A stretch of 10,475 bases of DNA from Microbacterium sp. (GCA_031286555.1 JAITUD010000441.1:1-10475), one strand, 5' to 3'; counted from the first letter of the stretch, positions 1 to 6,358 are shown. The notes: generated by a model not told the origin, from the letters alone. Numbers and translations: made by a program.

Positions 1-51
1 CGGGAGGACGCCGGGGAGCGGGTCTTCTCGACGCCGCGCTTCGAGATCTGA
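1..51 (+). CDS. C-terminal end of an unidentified protein (5' end outside window)
   Basis: An open frame enters from the left edge and reads REDAGERVFSTPRFEI before a TGA stop. The 16 visible residues carry no recognisable motif, so no function is assigned. The frame is supported by G/C-rich third positions, by a hairpin 15 nt after the stop, and by the lack of a competing start before the next gene's ribosome binding site. The 80-nt gap to the downstream protease leaves open whether this gene belongs to the same transcription unit. If it does, its identity (for example a sigma factor or another conflict-system component) would help interpret the protease cluster. Confidence 0.55.
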   Translation, partial: REDAGERVFSTPRFEI

Positions 52-66
52 GGCGCGATGCAGGGC

Positions 67-87
67 CGGCCGCCGGAGGGGCGGCCG
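67..87 (+). terminator. GC-rich hairpin after the first gene, possible terminator
   Basis: CGGCCGCC (67-74) and GGCGGCCG (80-87) form a perfect 8-bp stem around the 5-nt loop GGAGG. It lies 15 nt after the stop of the partial gene. No T-run follows, so it would be a weak intrinsic terminator or a structure in the leader of the S8 protease gene. The loop sequence resembles a Shine-Dalgarno motif, but no gene starts at a suitable distance after it. Confidence 0.35.
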
Positions 88-131
88 TGTGAAGGACGCC
101 GCTGCGGCGGCGCCGAACGGGAGGATGGGCG

Positions 132-1745
132 ATGGAGCAACCCCCAGGATGGACCTGGCAGGACCGTGCGGAAGGGTCGATTCCGCGCGGGTCGGCGCTG
201 GATCCGAGTGTCGATCCGGTCGAGGGCGTGCGCGCCTATCCGACCGCGTATCTGCCGGACCGGCTGCTGCTGACCGAGGCGCTCGGCGGAGACGACGGCG
301 CGCTGGATCAGGATCTGAAGACGATCGCCGAGGCGGCCGAGTCGTTCGGCTGGCGGATCGAGGTCGGACCGGTGGATGCCGCGGTGCAGCCAGGCGACAG
401 GCGCGCTGCACGGCGCGCGACGGCACGTCGCACGGGACGCGACCTCGCCCCCGGCGTGCCCGGACTGCTCAGGGTGCTGCTGACCACGCCCGATGAGGCC
501 GGCCGCGGCGAGTCGCCGGCGCCGCCGGATTCGTGGCGGGTGCTGCAGCGGGCTCGGCGGATCTCGCGGTCGTCGATGCCGCGGGCGGGGCTCGAGCACG
601 TGCTCTCGGTGGATCCGGTGGGGCTGAATCCGTTCAGCCGCACCAACCCCTTCAGCCGCACCAACCCGTTCAGCCGGACGAACCCGGTGCGCGGCGTGGG
701 ACCGGTAGGCACAGATGATTACCTCGAGCCGGGTCGCGGCGCTCGCCAACCCGTGGCCTGGATCGGTGCCGCTCCGATGCGCGGCGCTGCGCCGAAGCGA
801 GGACGGCGCCCGGTCGTGGTCGTGCTCGACACCGGGTGCGGCGAGCACCCGTGGCTGCCGGACGACATCGTCACGCACGGTGCTGAGCTCGACGGCGCGC
901 CGATCGGCCTGACCGGCGACGACGACCCGGAGCGCTTCCCCGACCTGTACGGGCAGCTGGACGGCGAGATCGACGCAGTCGCGGGGCACGGCACCTTCAT
1001 CGCCGGCCTGATCCGCCAGACCGCTCCGGATGCCGACATCCTCGCGATCCGCGTCGCCGGCTCTCTCGGCGTCGTCGACGAGAGCGTGTTCCTGCGCGCG
1101 CTGGCCGACGTGATCGAGCTGAAACGACGCAACGCGAAGGACTCCGCCACGGGTCATCCGATCGACGTGATCAGCCTGTCTCTCGGGTACTACCACGAGA
1201 CCCCGATCGACGGACAGTACTCGCTGACGCTGTACGCGCTGCTGCGCACGGCACGAGAGCTGGGTATCGTCGTCGTCTGCTCGGCGGGCAACGATGCGAT
1301 CGACCGACCGTCGTTCCCCGCCTCGCTGTGGGCCTGGCCCGGCGCCGACAACGGCATCGCTCCCGATGATGACGCACCTCTGGTCTCGGTCGGAGCCCTC
1401 AACCCGTCCGGCCGCTCCGTCGCGCTGTTCTCGAATGTCGGCCCCTGGGTGCGTGCGTACGCTCCCGGTGCGCTGGTAGTGAGCACGACGCCGCCGTTTA
1501 CCGGCGGGATGCAGCCCTCCACGCGCTCCGACTTCGACGACCTGCCACGCGAGACAGTGGACCCCGACGACTACCGCGGTGGCTTCTCGGTGTGGAGCGG
1601 CACGTCGTTCGCCGCACCGTTCGTCGCGGGGCGTATCGCCGCCGCGCTGGGCCCAGTGCTGGCGAAGGGCGGCAGCCCGTCGAACAAGGTCGTGCGCAAG
1701 GTCGTCGACGAGGTTCTGAAAGCTCTGCCGAGCCCGGTGCGCTGA
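132..1745 (+). CDS. Subtilisin-like S8 family serine protease with NPFSRT repeats, CHAT-associated
   Basis: This 537-residue protein carries a subtilase (S8) catalytic domain from about residue 225 to 520. The triad is visible as Asp233 in VVLDTG, His286 in GHGTFIAG and Ser492 in SGTSFAAP. Asn387 in CSAGN is the expected oxyanion-hole residue. The first 225 residues match no family I recognise. They end in a linker with three perfect NPFSRT repeats (residues 166-183), followed by NP. There is no signal peptide or membrane segment, so the enzyme should be cytoplasmic, unlike most secreted subtilisins. ATG at 132 is chosen because GGGAGG sits at 119-124 with a 7-nt spacer. The two genes that follow encode a secreted-type peptide and a TPR-CHAT protein, so I infer a role in a regulated proteolytic or conflict-type system. 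The substrate is unknown. The peptidase assignment is firm; the biological role is not. Confidence 0.93.
   Translation: MEQPPGWTWQDRAEGSIPRGSALDPSVDPVEGVRAYPTAYLPDRLLLTEALGGDDGALDQDLKTIAEAAESFGWRIEVGPVDAAVQPGDRRAARRATARRTGRDLAPGVPGLLRVLLTTPDEAGRGESPAPPDSWRVLQRARRISRSSMPRAGLEHVLSVDPVGLNPFSRTNPFSRTNPFSRTNPVRGVGPVGTDDYLEPGRGARQPVAWIGAAPMRGAAPKRGRRPVVVVLDTGCGEHPWLPDDIVTHGAELDGAPIGLTGDDDPERFPDLYGQLDGEIDAVAGHGTFIAGLIRQTAPDADILAIRVAGSLGVVDESVFLRALADVIELKRRNAKDSATGHPIDVISLSLGYYHETPIDGQYSLTLYALLRTARELGIVVVCSAGNDAIDRPSFPASLWAWPGADNGIAPDDDAPLVSVGALNPSGRSVALFSNVGPWVRAYAPGALVVSTTPPFTGGMQPSTRSDFDDLPRETVDPDDYRGGFSVWSGTSFAAPFVAGRIAAALGPVLAKGGSPSNKVVRKVVDEVLKALPSPVR
627..686 (+). repeat. Three tandem 18-bp units encoding NPFSRT, plus a partial fourth (NP)
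   Basis: Units lie at 627-644, 645-662 and 663-680, and the next codons (681-686) begin a fourth copy as NP. The three units encode identical hexapeptides but differ at synonymous positions (AAT/AAC, CCG/CCC, CGC/CGG, ACC/ACG). This suggests the peptide sequence is under selection and is not a fresh DNA slippage product. The repeats sit about 50 residues before the catalytic Asp233, where a propeptide or linker would lie. The same motif recurs at the C-terminus of the small peptide encoded at 1826-1984. Confidence 0.9.
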
Positions 1746-1767
1746 TTCCCTCTTGCCGATTGGCCGC

Positions 1768-1810
1768 CCCCCTGGACAATGATTCCGCAGACCGTGTCCA
1801 GGGGGACACG
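1768..1810 (+). promoter_or_regulatory. Two overlapping, mutually exclusive inverted repeats upstream of the small peptide gene
   Basis: CCCCCTGGACA (1768-1778) pairs perfectly with TGTCCAGGGGG (1795-1805): 11-bp arms with a 16-nt spacer. A second dyad, CGTGTCC (1793-1799) with GGACACG (1804-1810), has 7-bp arms and a 4-nt loop and re-uses the right arm of the first. In RNA only one of the two can form. The structure lies between the S8 stop and the peptide's ribosome binding site (1816-1821). No T-run follows, so a simple terminator is unlikely. It could be an operator with repeated GTCC/GGAC half-sites, an mRNA processing or stability element, or an attenuator-like switch. The base pairing is seen directly; any function is inferred. 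Confidence 0.5.
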
Positions 1811-1825
1811 CCGTAGGGAGGCACA

Positions 1826-1984
1826 ATGCGAAAGACGAAGATGATGGCCCTGGCTGCGTCGGGTGTTCTGGCAGCCATGCTGGTCGGCGGGCCGATGGTG
1901 GCGAGCGCTGACGGCGGTTCGACCGGCGGCACACCGGCACCGGTCGAAACGAACCTTCCGGATCCATTCACGCAGACGAACTGA
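1826..1984 (+). CDS. 52-residue secreted-type peptide ending in DPFTQTN
   Basis: The reading frame begins MRKTKMMALAASG and has a basic N-terminus (Arg2, Lys3, Lys5), a hydrophobic core (about residues 7-25) and a likely signal peptidase site after ASA (about residue 29). The mature part would be only about 23 residues, Gly/Thr/Pro-rich and ending in LPDPFTQTN. GGGAGG at 1816-1821 lies 4 nt before the ATG, which supports translation despite the short length. The gene sits 80 nt after the S8 protease and 21 nt before the ATG of the CHAT gene region, all on the same strand. The last seven residues (46-52) follow the pattern of the protease's NPFSRTN repeat. I do not know a named family for it. 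A signal, substrate, inhibitor or activator for one of the flanking proteases is inferred. No Cys, Ser-Cys or double-Gly leader features point to a lanthipeptide or classical bacteriocin. Confidence 0.78.
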   Translation: MRKTKMMALAASGVLAAMLVGGPMVASADGGSTGGTPAPVETNLPDPFTQTN

Positions 1985-1993
1985 GCCACGCTC

Positions 1994-2008
1994 GGAGGCG
2001 AGGTCATG
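1994..2008 (+). promoter_or_regulatory. Strong ribosome binding site and ATG out of frame with the CHAT ORF
   Basis: GGAGG (1994-1998) is followed after 7 nt by ATG at 2006, the best initiation signal in the gap. This ATG reads MTAPASEHEW and then runs in a frame that looks like an antisense-type shadow up to 2290. The CHAT frame has only a GTG at 2032, with no good ribosome binding site. One extra base near 2030-2034 (GAGTGG to GAGGTGG) would join MTAPASEHE directly to VALERTARHA of the CHAT protein. Confidence 0.6.
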
Positions 2009-2031
2009 ACAGCACCCGCCTCCGAGCACGA

Positions 2032-4485
2032 GTGGCGCTCGAACGCACGGCACGACATGCTGAAGCTGTGCGTCTTGGTGCGGCCGAGCTACATCGGCGA
2101 GGAGTGGATGAGGCGAACCGCCGCCGCTTCATTGCGGCGCTGCGCACCCTGGCGACTGCGACGTCTCGCACCGACGACCCGGACCTGCGCGCGCGCATCG
2201 CCGGCACCCGCGCGTACGCGCTCGGCCAGACCGGCCAGCCGGAACCCGCTGAGCGCATGTGCCGCGAGGCCCTCGCCGAGACCGGTCTGACCGCCGGGAC
2301 GCGGGCGGTCCTCGCCGGGCAGCTCGGCACGCTTCTGATGCATGCTGGGCGTGCGGATGAGGCCGAGACGTGGCTCAGCGCGGCGATCGACGGCATGCCC
2401 GACGCGCCGGGAGAGCGCGCCTCCTGCCTGATGAACCGATCGCTGGTCCGCATGCAGCGCCACGACCTCGCCGGCGCCACTGCCGATCTCGAGCAGGCGG
2501 TCGCCCTCTACGACGAGCTCGGCGACCCCGAGGCGAGCGCCGAGGCCCAGCACAACCTCGGCTACGCCGCGCTCCTCCGCGGCGATCTCGTCACCGCGTT
2601 GGCCCTGATGACCCGGCCGCGGCCGGTGTTCGTCGAGACCAGCGATCTGGCGACCGCCATCGCAGACCTGGACAGGGCCGAGGTGCTGCGCGAGGCGGGA
2701 CTCACCGACGAGGCCGAAGAGCTGCTCGCCGAGGTCGCGGTGCGCTTCGGCGCTCAGCGGATGCGGCAGGCCCGCGGCGAGGCGGAGTTCCAGCTGGCCC
2801 GCTCGCAGCTGCACCACGATCCCGCCGCGGCGCGGAAGACTGCGGCTCAGGCGCGGCGCCGGTTCGAGGCACTGGGCAGCGAGGGGTGGGCGGCGCGCGC
2901 GGCATCCGTCGAGTTGGAGGCCCGCCGGCTCGCCGGACGCGCGCCGTCGGCTGCGGAGTACGACGCGGTCGCCGACCGGCTCCGCGCGGTCGGCCTGGCC
3001 GGCGAGGCGGCTGCGACCGCCCTCGGCGCGCGTCTCGCCGATCCGCGGCGCAAGACCATGCGCGTCTCGGCCGATGCGCCGACGGCGGTGCAGCTGCGAT
3101 CCTTCGAGGCGCGCTCCGCGCATGCGCTGGATGCCGGACGGACGGCCGACGCCCGCCGTCTGGCCGCCGCCGGGCTCGACCTGTTCACCGGCTGGCAGGG
3201 CGCGTTCGGCGCCCTCGACCTGCAGGCGTCGATGACGATGCACGGCACAGGGCTGCTGTCGGCCGGTCTCGCAGCAGCCGAGCGCTCCGGCGACCCCGAT
3301 GTGCTCTTCGAGTGGGGCGAGCGGGCCAGGAACATCGGCCTGCAGGTGGTTCCGGTGCGGCCCCCGCACGACGCGGATGCGGCATCCGATCTCGCCGAGC
3401 TGCGGATGCTCCGCACCGAACTGGCCGGAGCGGACTGGACCGCCGACCCGCGGGTGCGCGCCGTGCGCGACCGTGTGCGCGAGCGGCAGTGGAGCGCGAC
3501 CGCCGGCACCGGCGCCGGTCAGCAGTCGACGCTCGCCGAACTGCAGAACGGCCTCGCACCGGATGTCGCGTCGCTGACCTGGGTGTACACCGGTGCGGCG
3601 CTGCACGCCGTCGTCGCCACCCGCACCGCCGCCACGACCGTGCGGCTCTCGTGGGAGCAGGTGCGGCCGCTGCTGGACGGTCTGCGCGCCGACCTCGACG
3701 CGACCGCCCTTGCCCACGGCACGCGGATGGCCGCGGTGGTCGAGCGCTCCCTCGACGGACGGATGTCGCGACTCGATGACGAGCTCCTCCGCCCCCTGCT
3801 CGCCCACGCCGACGGCGCGCGACGCCTGGTGCTCAGCGTGCCGGGCATCCTCTCCGGCATCCCCTGGGCGCTGCTGCCCGGTCTCGCCGGCGTGCCGTTC
3901 ACCCTGGCCACCTCGGTCACCCGATGGCTGGCGTCGTCACCACGGCCGCTGCGCCGCGCCGCTGTGGTCGCCGGACCGAGGGTCGCCCGCGCCGAGGACG
4001 AGGCGCACGCCGTCGCCCGCTCGCATGGAGGCGCCCTGGTGCTGACCGGTGACGACGCGACGGTCGGCTCCACGACAGCCGCCGCCGGCCAGGTGGATCT
4101 GCTGCACGTCGCCGCGCACGGCCGGCACAGCGCCGACAATCCGATGTTCTCCGGTCTGGAGCTGACCGACGGCATCCTGTTCGGCTACGACGTCGACCTG
4201 ATCGGCACCGTGCCCGACACCGTCGTGCTCTCCGCCTGCGAGCTGGGGCGCTCGGCGGTGCGCTGGCGCGACGAGGCGATCGGCATGACGCGGGTCTGGC
4301 TGCACGCGGGCGCGCGCTGCGTGATCGCGTCGCCGGTGCTGATCCCCGATGCCGCCGCGGCCGACCTGCTCCCCGTGGTGCACGAGCGGATCGCCGCCGG
4401 TCACTCCCCGGCGGTCGCGCTGGCGGACGCCGCCATCACCACCGGCATCCGCGTTCCGCTGCACAGCCACGGCGACGGGTTCTGA
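2032..4485 (+). CDS. TPR-CHAT protein (caspase-like CHAT protease domain)
   Basis: As annotated from GTG 2032 the protein has 817 residues. The N-terminal half is helical and Ala/Leu-rich, with TPR-like units between about residues 55 and 300, such as the stretch around HNLGYAALLRGD (from residue 174). A CHAT domain occupies about residues 510-817. The presumed His-Cys dyad is visible as His696 in HVAAHGRHS and Cys736 in VLSACELG, both in the positions typical of caspase-like CHAT proteases. CHAT proteins are clan CD proteases; some act in bacterial immunity, as with the TPR-CHAT partner of type III-E CRISPR, but no CRISPR genes are present here. There is no signal peptide or membrane segment. 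The start is uncertain: GTG 2032 lacks a good ribosome binding site, and a strong one with ATG at 2006 lies in another frame, so the true N-terminus may be about nine residues longer. It follows an S8 protease and a secreted-type peptide on the same strand. Partnership with them is inferred. Confidence 0.9.
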   Translation: MALERTARHAEAVRLGAAELHRRGVDEANRRRFIAALRTLATATSRTDDPDLRARIAGTRAYALGQTGQPEPAERMCREALAETGLTAGTRAVLAGQLGTLLMHAGRADEAETWLSAAIDGMPDAPGERASCLMNRSLVRMQRHDLAGATADLEQAVALYDELGDPEASAEAQHNLGYAALLRGDLVTALALMTRPRPVFVETSDLATAIADLDRAEVLREAGLTDEAEELLAEVAVRFGAQRMRQARGEAEFQLARSQLHHDPAAARKTAAQARRRFEALGSEGWAARAASVELEARRLAGRAPSAAEYDAVADRLRAVGLAGEAAATALGARLADPRRKTMRVSADAPTAVQLRSFEARSAHALDAGRTADARRLAAAGLDLFTGWQGAFGALDLQASMTMHGTGLLSAGLAAAERSGDPDVLFEWGERARNIGLQVVPVRPPHDADAASDLAELRMLRTELAGADWTADPRVRAVRDRVRERQWSATAGTGAGQQSTLAELQNGLAPDVASLTWVYTGAALHAVVATRTAATTVRLSWEQVRPLLDGLRADLDATALAHGTRMAAVVERSLDGRMSRLDDELLRPLLAHADGARRLVLSVPGILSGIPWALLPGLAGVPFTLATSVTRWLASSPRPLRRAAVVAGPRVARAEDEAHAVARSHGGALVLTGDDATVGSTTAAAGQVDLLHVAAHGRHSADNPMFSGLELTDGILFGYDVDLIGTVPDTVVLSACELGRSAVRWRDEAIGMTRVWLHAGARCVIASPVLIPDAAAADLLPVVHERIAAGHSPAVALADAAITTGIRVPLHSHGDGF

Positions 4486-4494
4486 GAACTTTTT
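4479..4494 (+). terminator. Minimal hairpin plus T5 at the CHAT stop codon, weak terminator candidate
   Basis: GTTC (4479-4482) and GAAC (4486-4489) flank the TGA stop codon as a 3-nt loop, and TTTTT (4490-4494) follows at once. The T-run is conspicuous in DNA this GC-rich. The stem is only 4 bp, so efficiency as an intrinsic terminator is doubtful. Confidence 0.3.
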
Positions 4495-4667
4495 CGGCAT
4501 CCGTGTATCAGCACGCGCACGACGTGCTCCTGTTCTGCGGGAGGTGCCCTGCGGGTCCGCCGATTCTGGGGAGAGCGGCGGGCCGGAGGAGCAGCCGGCA
4601 GGGGGACCGGGCGCTGGGGCGTTCGGACGGCTGCACCTGCCCAGCCGGGGCGCTGCGAGCCGACGTG

Positions 4668-4699
4668 GCGCCCCGGACCCGGGTCCCGGGGCCGGGGCG
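4668..4699. terminator. GC-rich imperfect dyad between convergent genes, possible terminator
   Basis: GCGCCCCGGACCC is followed directly by GGGTCC and GGGGCG segments that can pair with it if a short bulge is allowed. Its centre is the perfect 12-bp palindrome GGACCCGGGTCC (4675-4686). It lies between the convergent CHAT and chorismate mutase genes, where a bidirectional terminator is expected. There is no natural loop and no T-run, so the assignment is tentative. The rest of the 4486-4713 gap shows no convincing gene. Confidence 0.3.
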
Positions 4700-4720
4700 T
4701 CAGCGGCGGGGCGTCAGCGG
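4693..4720. repeat. Exact 14-bp tandem duplication across the chorismate mutase stop codon
   Basis: CGGGGCGTCAGCGG occurs at 4693-4706 and again, with no spacer, at 4707-4720. The second copy contains the chorismate mutase stop codon (TCA on the + strand at 4714-4716). The duplication lies downstream of the coding end, so it leaves the protein unchanged. It looks like a simple replication-slippage product. Confidence 0.85.
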
Positions 4721-5013
4721 CCTTCGGCGGCCTCGGTGTGATGCCGGATGACCTCGGCGACCACGAAGTTGAACCACTTCTCGGCGAACTCGGGGTCGAG
4801 GTGCGCCTCTTCGGCGAGCGCGCGCAGGCGCGCCACCTGCTGCTCCTCGCGGCGGGGATCGGACGCCGGCATCTCATGCTCGGCCTTCAGATGACCGACC
4901 TGCTGCGTGGCGCGGAACCGTTCGGCGAGCATGAAGATCAGTGCGGCGTCGACGTTGTCGATGCTGGCTCGCAGGCGCAGCAGCTCGGCACGGGCGGCTT
5001 CGGCGTCAGTCAT
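4714..5013 (-). CDS. Chorismate mutase, AroQ type
   Basis: This 99-residue all-helical protein would convert chorismate to prephenate, the entry step to phenylalanine and tyrosine, in the cytoplasm. Its length is typical of monofunctional AroQ-class enzymes. Aligned by eye with the E. coli AroQ domain, it keeps Arg15 (LRASID), Arg32 (AER), Lys43 (VGHLK), Asp52, Arg55 and Glu56 (DPRREE) at the positions of E. coli Arg11, Arg28, Lys39, Asp48, Arg51 and Glu52. The position of E. coli Gln88 appears to be His92 (IRHH), if no gap is needed. The ATG at 5013 is preceded by GAGGAG at a good distance. The gene stands alone and diverges from the AI-2E-type gene. No other aromatic amino acid genes are nearby. 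Confidence 0.88.
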   Translation of the reverse strand: MTDAEAARAELLRLRASIDNVDAALIFMLAERFRATQQVGHLKAEHEMPASDPRREEQQVARLRALAEEAHLDPEFAEKWFNFVVAEVIRHHTEAAEGR

Positions 5014-5039
5014 GAGGCTCCTCGATCGGCGACATTAAG

Positions 5040-5045
5040 ACGATA
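5040..5045 (-). promoter_or_regulatory. Probable -10 element for chorismate mutase (TATCGT)
   Basis: On the minus strand TATCGT fits the actinobacterial TANNNT -10 pattern and lies 26 nt upstream of the chorismate mutase ATG. That would leave a short leader containing the GAGGAG ribosome binding site. No convincing -35 hexamer is visible. Confidence 0.35.
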
Positions 5046-5065
5046 GCCCGAACCGGCCCACGCCC

Positions 5066-5071
5066 TAGAGT
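5066..5071 (+). promoter_or_regulatory. Probable -10 element for a leaderless AI-2E-type gene (TAGAGT)
   Basis: TAGAGT matches TANNNT and ends 6 nt before the ATG at 5078. This spacing places the transcription start at or next to the ATG, as in leaderless actinobacterial mRNAs. It also explains why no Shine-Dalgarno sequence precedes the gene. No clear -35 is visible. Confidence 0.45.
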
Positions 5072-5077
5072 GTGACC

Positions 5078-6346
5078 ATGAGTTCTGACGACAGCGCGCA
5101 GACCCCGGCTGAGGGCAACGGGTACGCGGAGCAGACGCCGGCCCCGGCGGCACCCGCGAAGCCGGCTCCCGCCGCGAAGCCGAACAGGGCCGAGCGCGCC
5201 GCGGCCGCGAAGGCTGCGGAGGCCGCGAAGCAGGCAGCCGAGCACCATCCGCTCCCGAGCGCCGTCGTGGTCGAGCCGATGACCCCGAGCCGGTCGTTCT
5301 GGACCCGCATCGACAAGCCGTTCGTGTTCGGCATCCTGGTCACACTCGGCGCGCTGACGGCGATCCTGTTCGGCATCATGCTGGCCAACCTCGCCACCGT
5401 GCTCATCTACATCGCGCTGGCCGCATTCGGCGCGCTGGGCCTCGACCCGGCGGTGCGCTGGCTCGAGCGCCGCGGGATGGCGCGAGGCTGGGGCGTGCTG
5501 ACCGTCATCCTCAGCCTGCTCGCGATCATCGTGCTGGTGCTGTGGCTGATCGTTCCGGTCATCGTGAAGCAGATCACCCTGTTCATCACGTCGATCCCCG
5601 GCATCATCCGCGATTTCCAGACCACCGATCTCTACGCCTGGCTGCAGGACCAGTTCGGCGACCAGATCGGCGACCTGGTGAAGCAGATCCAGTCGTTCCT
5701 CACCGACCCCGGCACCCTCTTCTCGATCGGCGGCGGCGCGCTGCAGGTGGGCACCTCGATCGCGACCGGCATCTCCGGCGCGATGATCGTGCTCGTGCTG
5801 ATGCTGTACTTCGTCGCCGGCCTTCCCGGCATCAAGACCTCGCTGCTGCGCCTCGCCCCCGCCCGCGACCGCGCCCGCGCTGCCGACATCACCGACCAGA
5901 TCACCGACTCGGTGGGCGGCTACATCATGGGCATGGTCGTGCTGGCGTTCGCGAACTCGATCGTCACGCTGCTGCTGTTCATGTTCCTGGGGCTGCCGTT
6001 CCCGCCCCTGATGGCGGCGATCTCGTTCCTGCTGACCCTGATCCCGCTGATCGGCTCGGTGCTGTTCTGGATCGTCGGATCGGTGATCGCCCTGTTCAGC
6101 AACCCGCTGATGGCACTGGCGTTCGCCGCCTGCTACCTGGTCTACATGCAGATCGAGGCCTACTACCTGACGCCCAAGGTGATGAACCGGGCGGTCGCCG
6201 TGCCCGGCGCACTCGTCGTGATCGGCGCCATGGCCGGCGGCACGCTGCTCGGCCTGCTCGGCGCCCTGGTCGCGGTGCCCGTCACGGCATCCATCCTGAT
6301 CATCATCAAGCAGATCTGGATCCCCAGGCAGGACGCCCGGAGCTGA
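5078..6346 (+). CDS. AI-2E family transporter (integral membrane protein)
   Basis: This 422-residue membrane protein has the AI-2E transporter family layout. A cytoplasmic N-terminal tail (about 1-80) is followed by a hydrophobic pair (about 81-120), one long helix (about 140-163), a soluble helical stretch (about 165-215) and then a C-terminal block of further membrane segments (about 222-410). The C-terminal block contains PFPPLMAAISFLLTLIPLIG, which resembles the family's conserved core. Members are proposed exporters or permeases, and few have a proven substrate; the autoinducer-2 name should not be taken as function. The tail is unusually rich in Ala, Pro and Lys (residues 17-57) and is probably disordered. 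ATG 5078 is preferred over the in-frame GTG at 5072 because the -10-like TAGAGT (5066-5071) places transcription initiation at the ATG. A strong hairpin follows the stop. Confidence 0.9.
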   Translation: MSSDDSAQTPAEGNGYAEQTPAPAAPAKPAPAAKPNRAERAAAAKAAEAAKQAAEHHPLPSAVVVEPMTPSRSFWTRIDKPFVFGILVTLGALTAILFGIMLANLATVLIYIALAAFGALGLDPAVRWLERRGMARGWGVLTVILSLLAIIVLVLWLIVPVIVKQITLFITSIPGIIRDFQTTDLYAWLQDQFGDQIGDLVKQIQSFLTDPGTLFSIGGGALQVGTSIATGISGAMIVLVLMLYFVAGLPGIKTSLLRLAPARDRARAADITDQITDSVGGYIMGMVVLAFANSIVTLLLFMFLGLPFPPLMAAISFLLTLIPLIGSVLFWIVGSVIALFSNPLMALAFAACYLVYMQIEAYYLTPKVMNRAVAVPGALVVIGAMAGGTLLGLLGALVAVPVTASILIIIKQIWIPRQDARS

Positions 6347-6358
6347 CGCGCACCGCAT

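Noticed and set aside
627..686. CRISPR-like array
   Set aside because: The 18-bp units are contiguous, lack spacers and encode an in-frame hexapeptide repeat. No cas genes are present, so the TPR-CHAT protein is not part of a type III-E CRISPR locus here.
1826..1984. Lanthipeptide or bacteriocin precursor
   Set aside because: The mature part has no Cys, there is no double-Gly leader, and no modification enzyme or dedicated exporter lies nearby.
2006..2290. A separate 94-residue gene starting at the strong ribosome binding site
   Set aside because: Beyond about ten residues it is Arg/Ala/Pro-rich shadow sequence within the TPR region. A misframed CHAT start explains the signal better.
2089..3807. 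Long minus-strand open frame (572 codons) opposite the TPR-CHAT gene
   Set aside because: It is antisense to a gene with clear domains, has Gly/Arg/Val-rich composition typical of high-GC shadow frames, and shows no recognisable domain.
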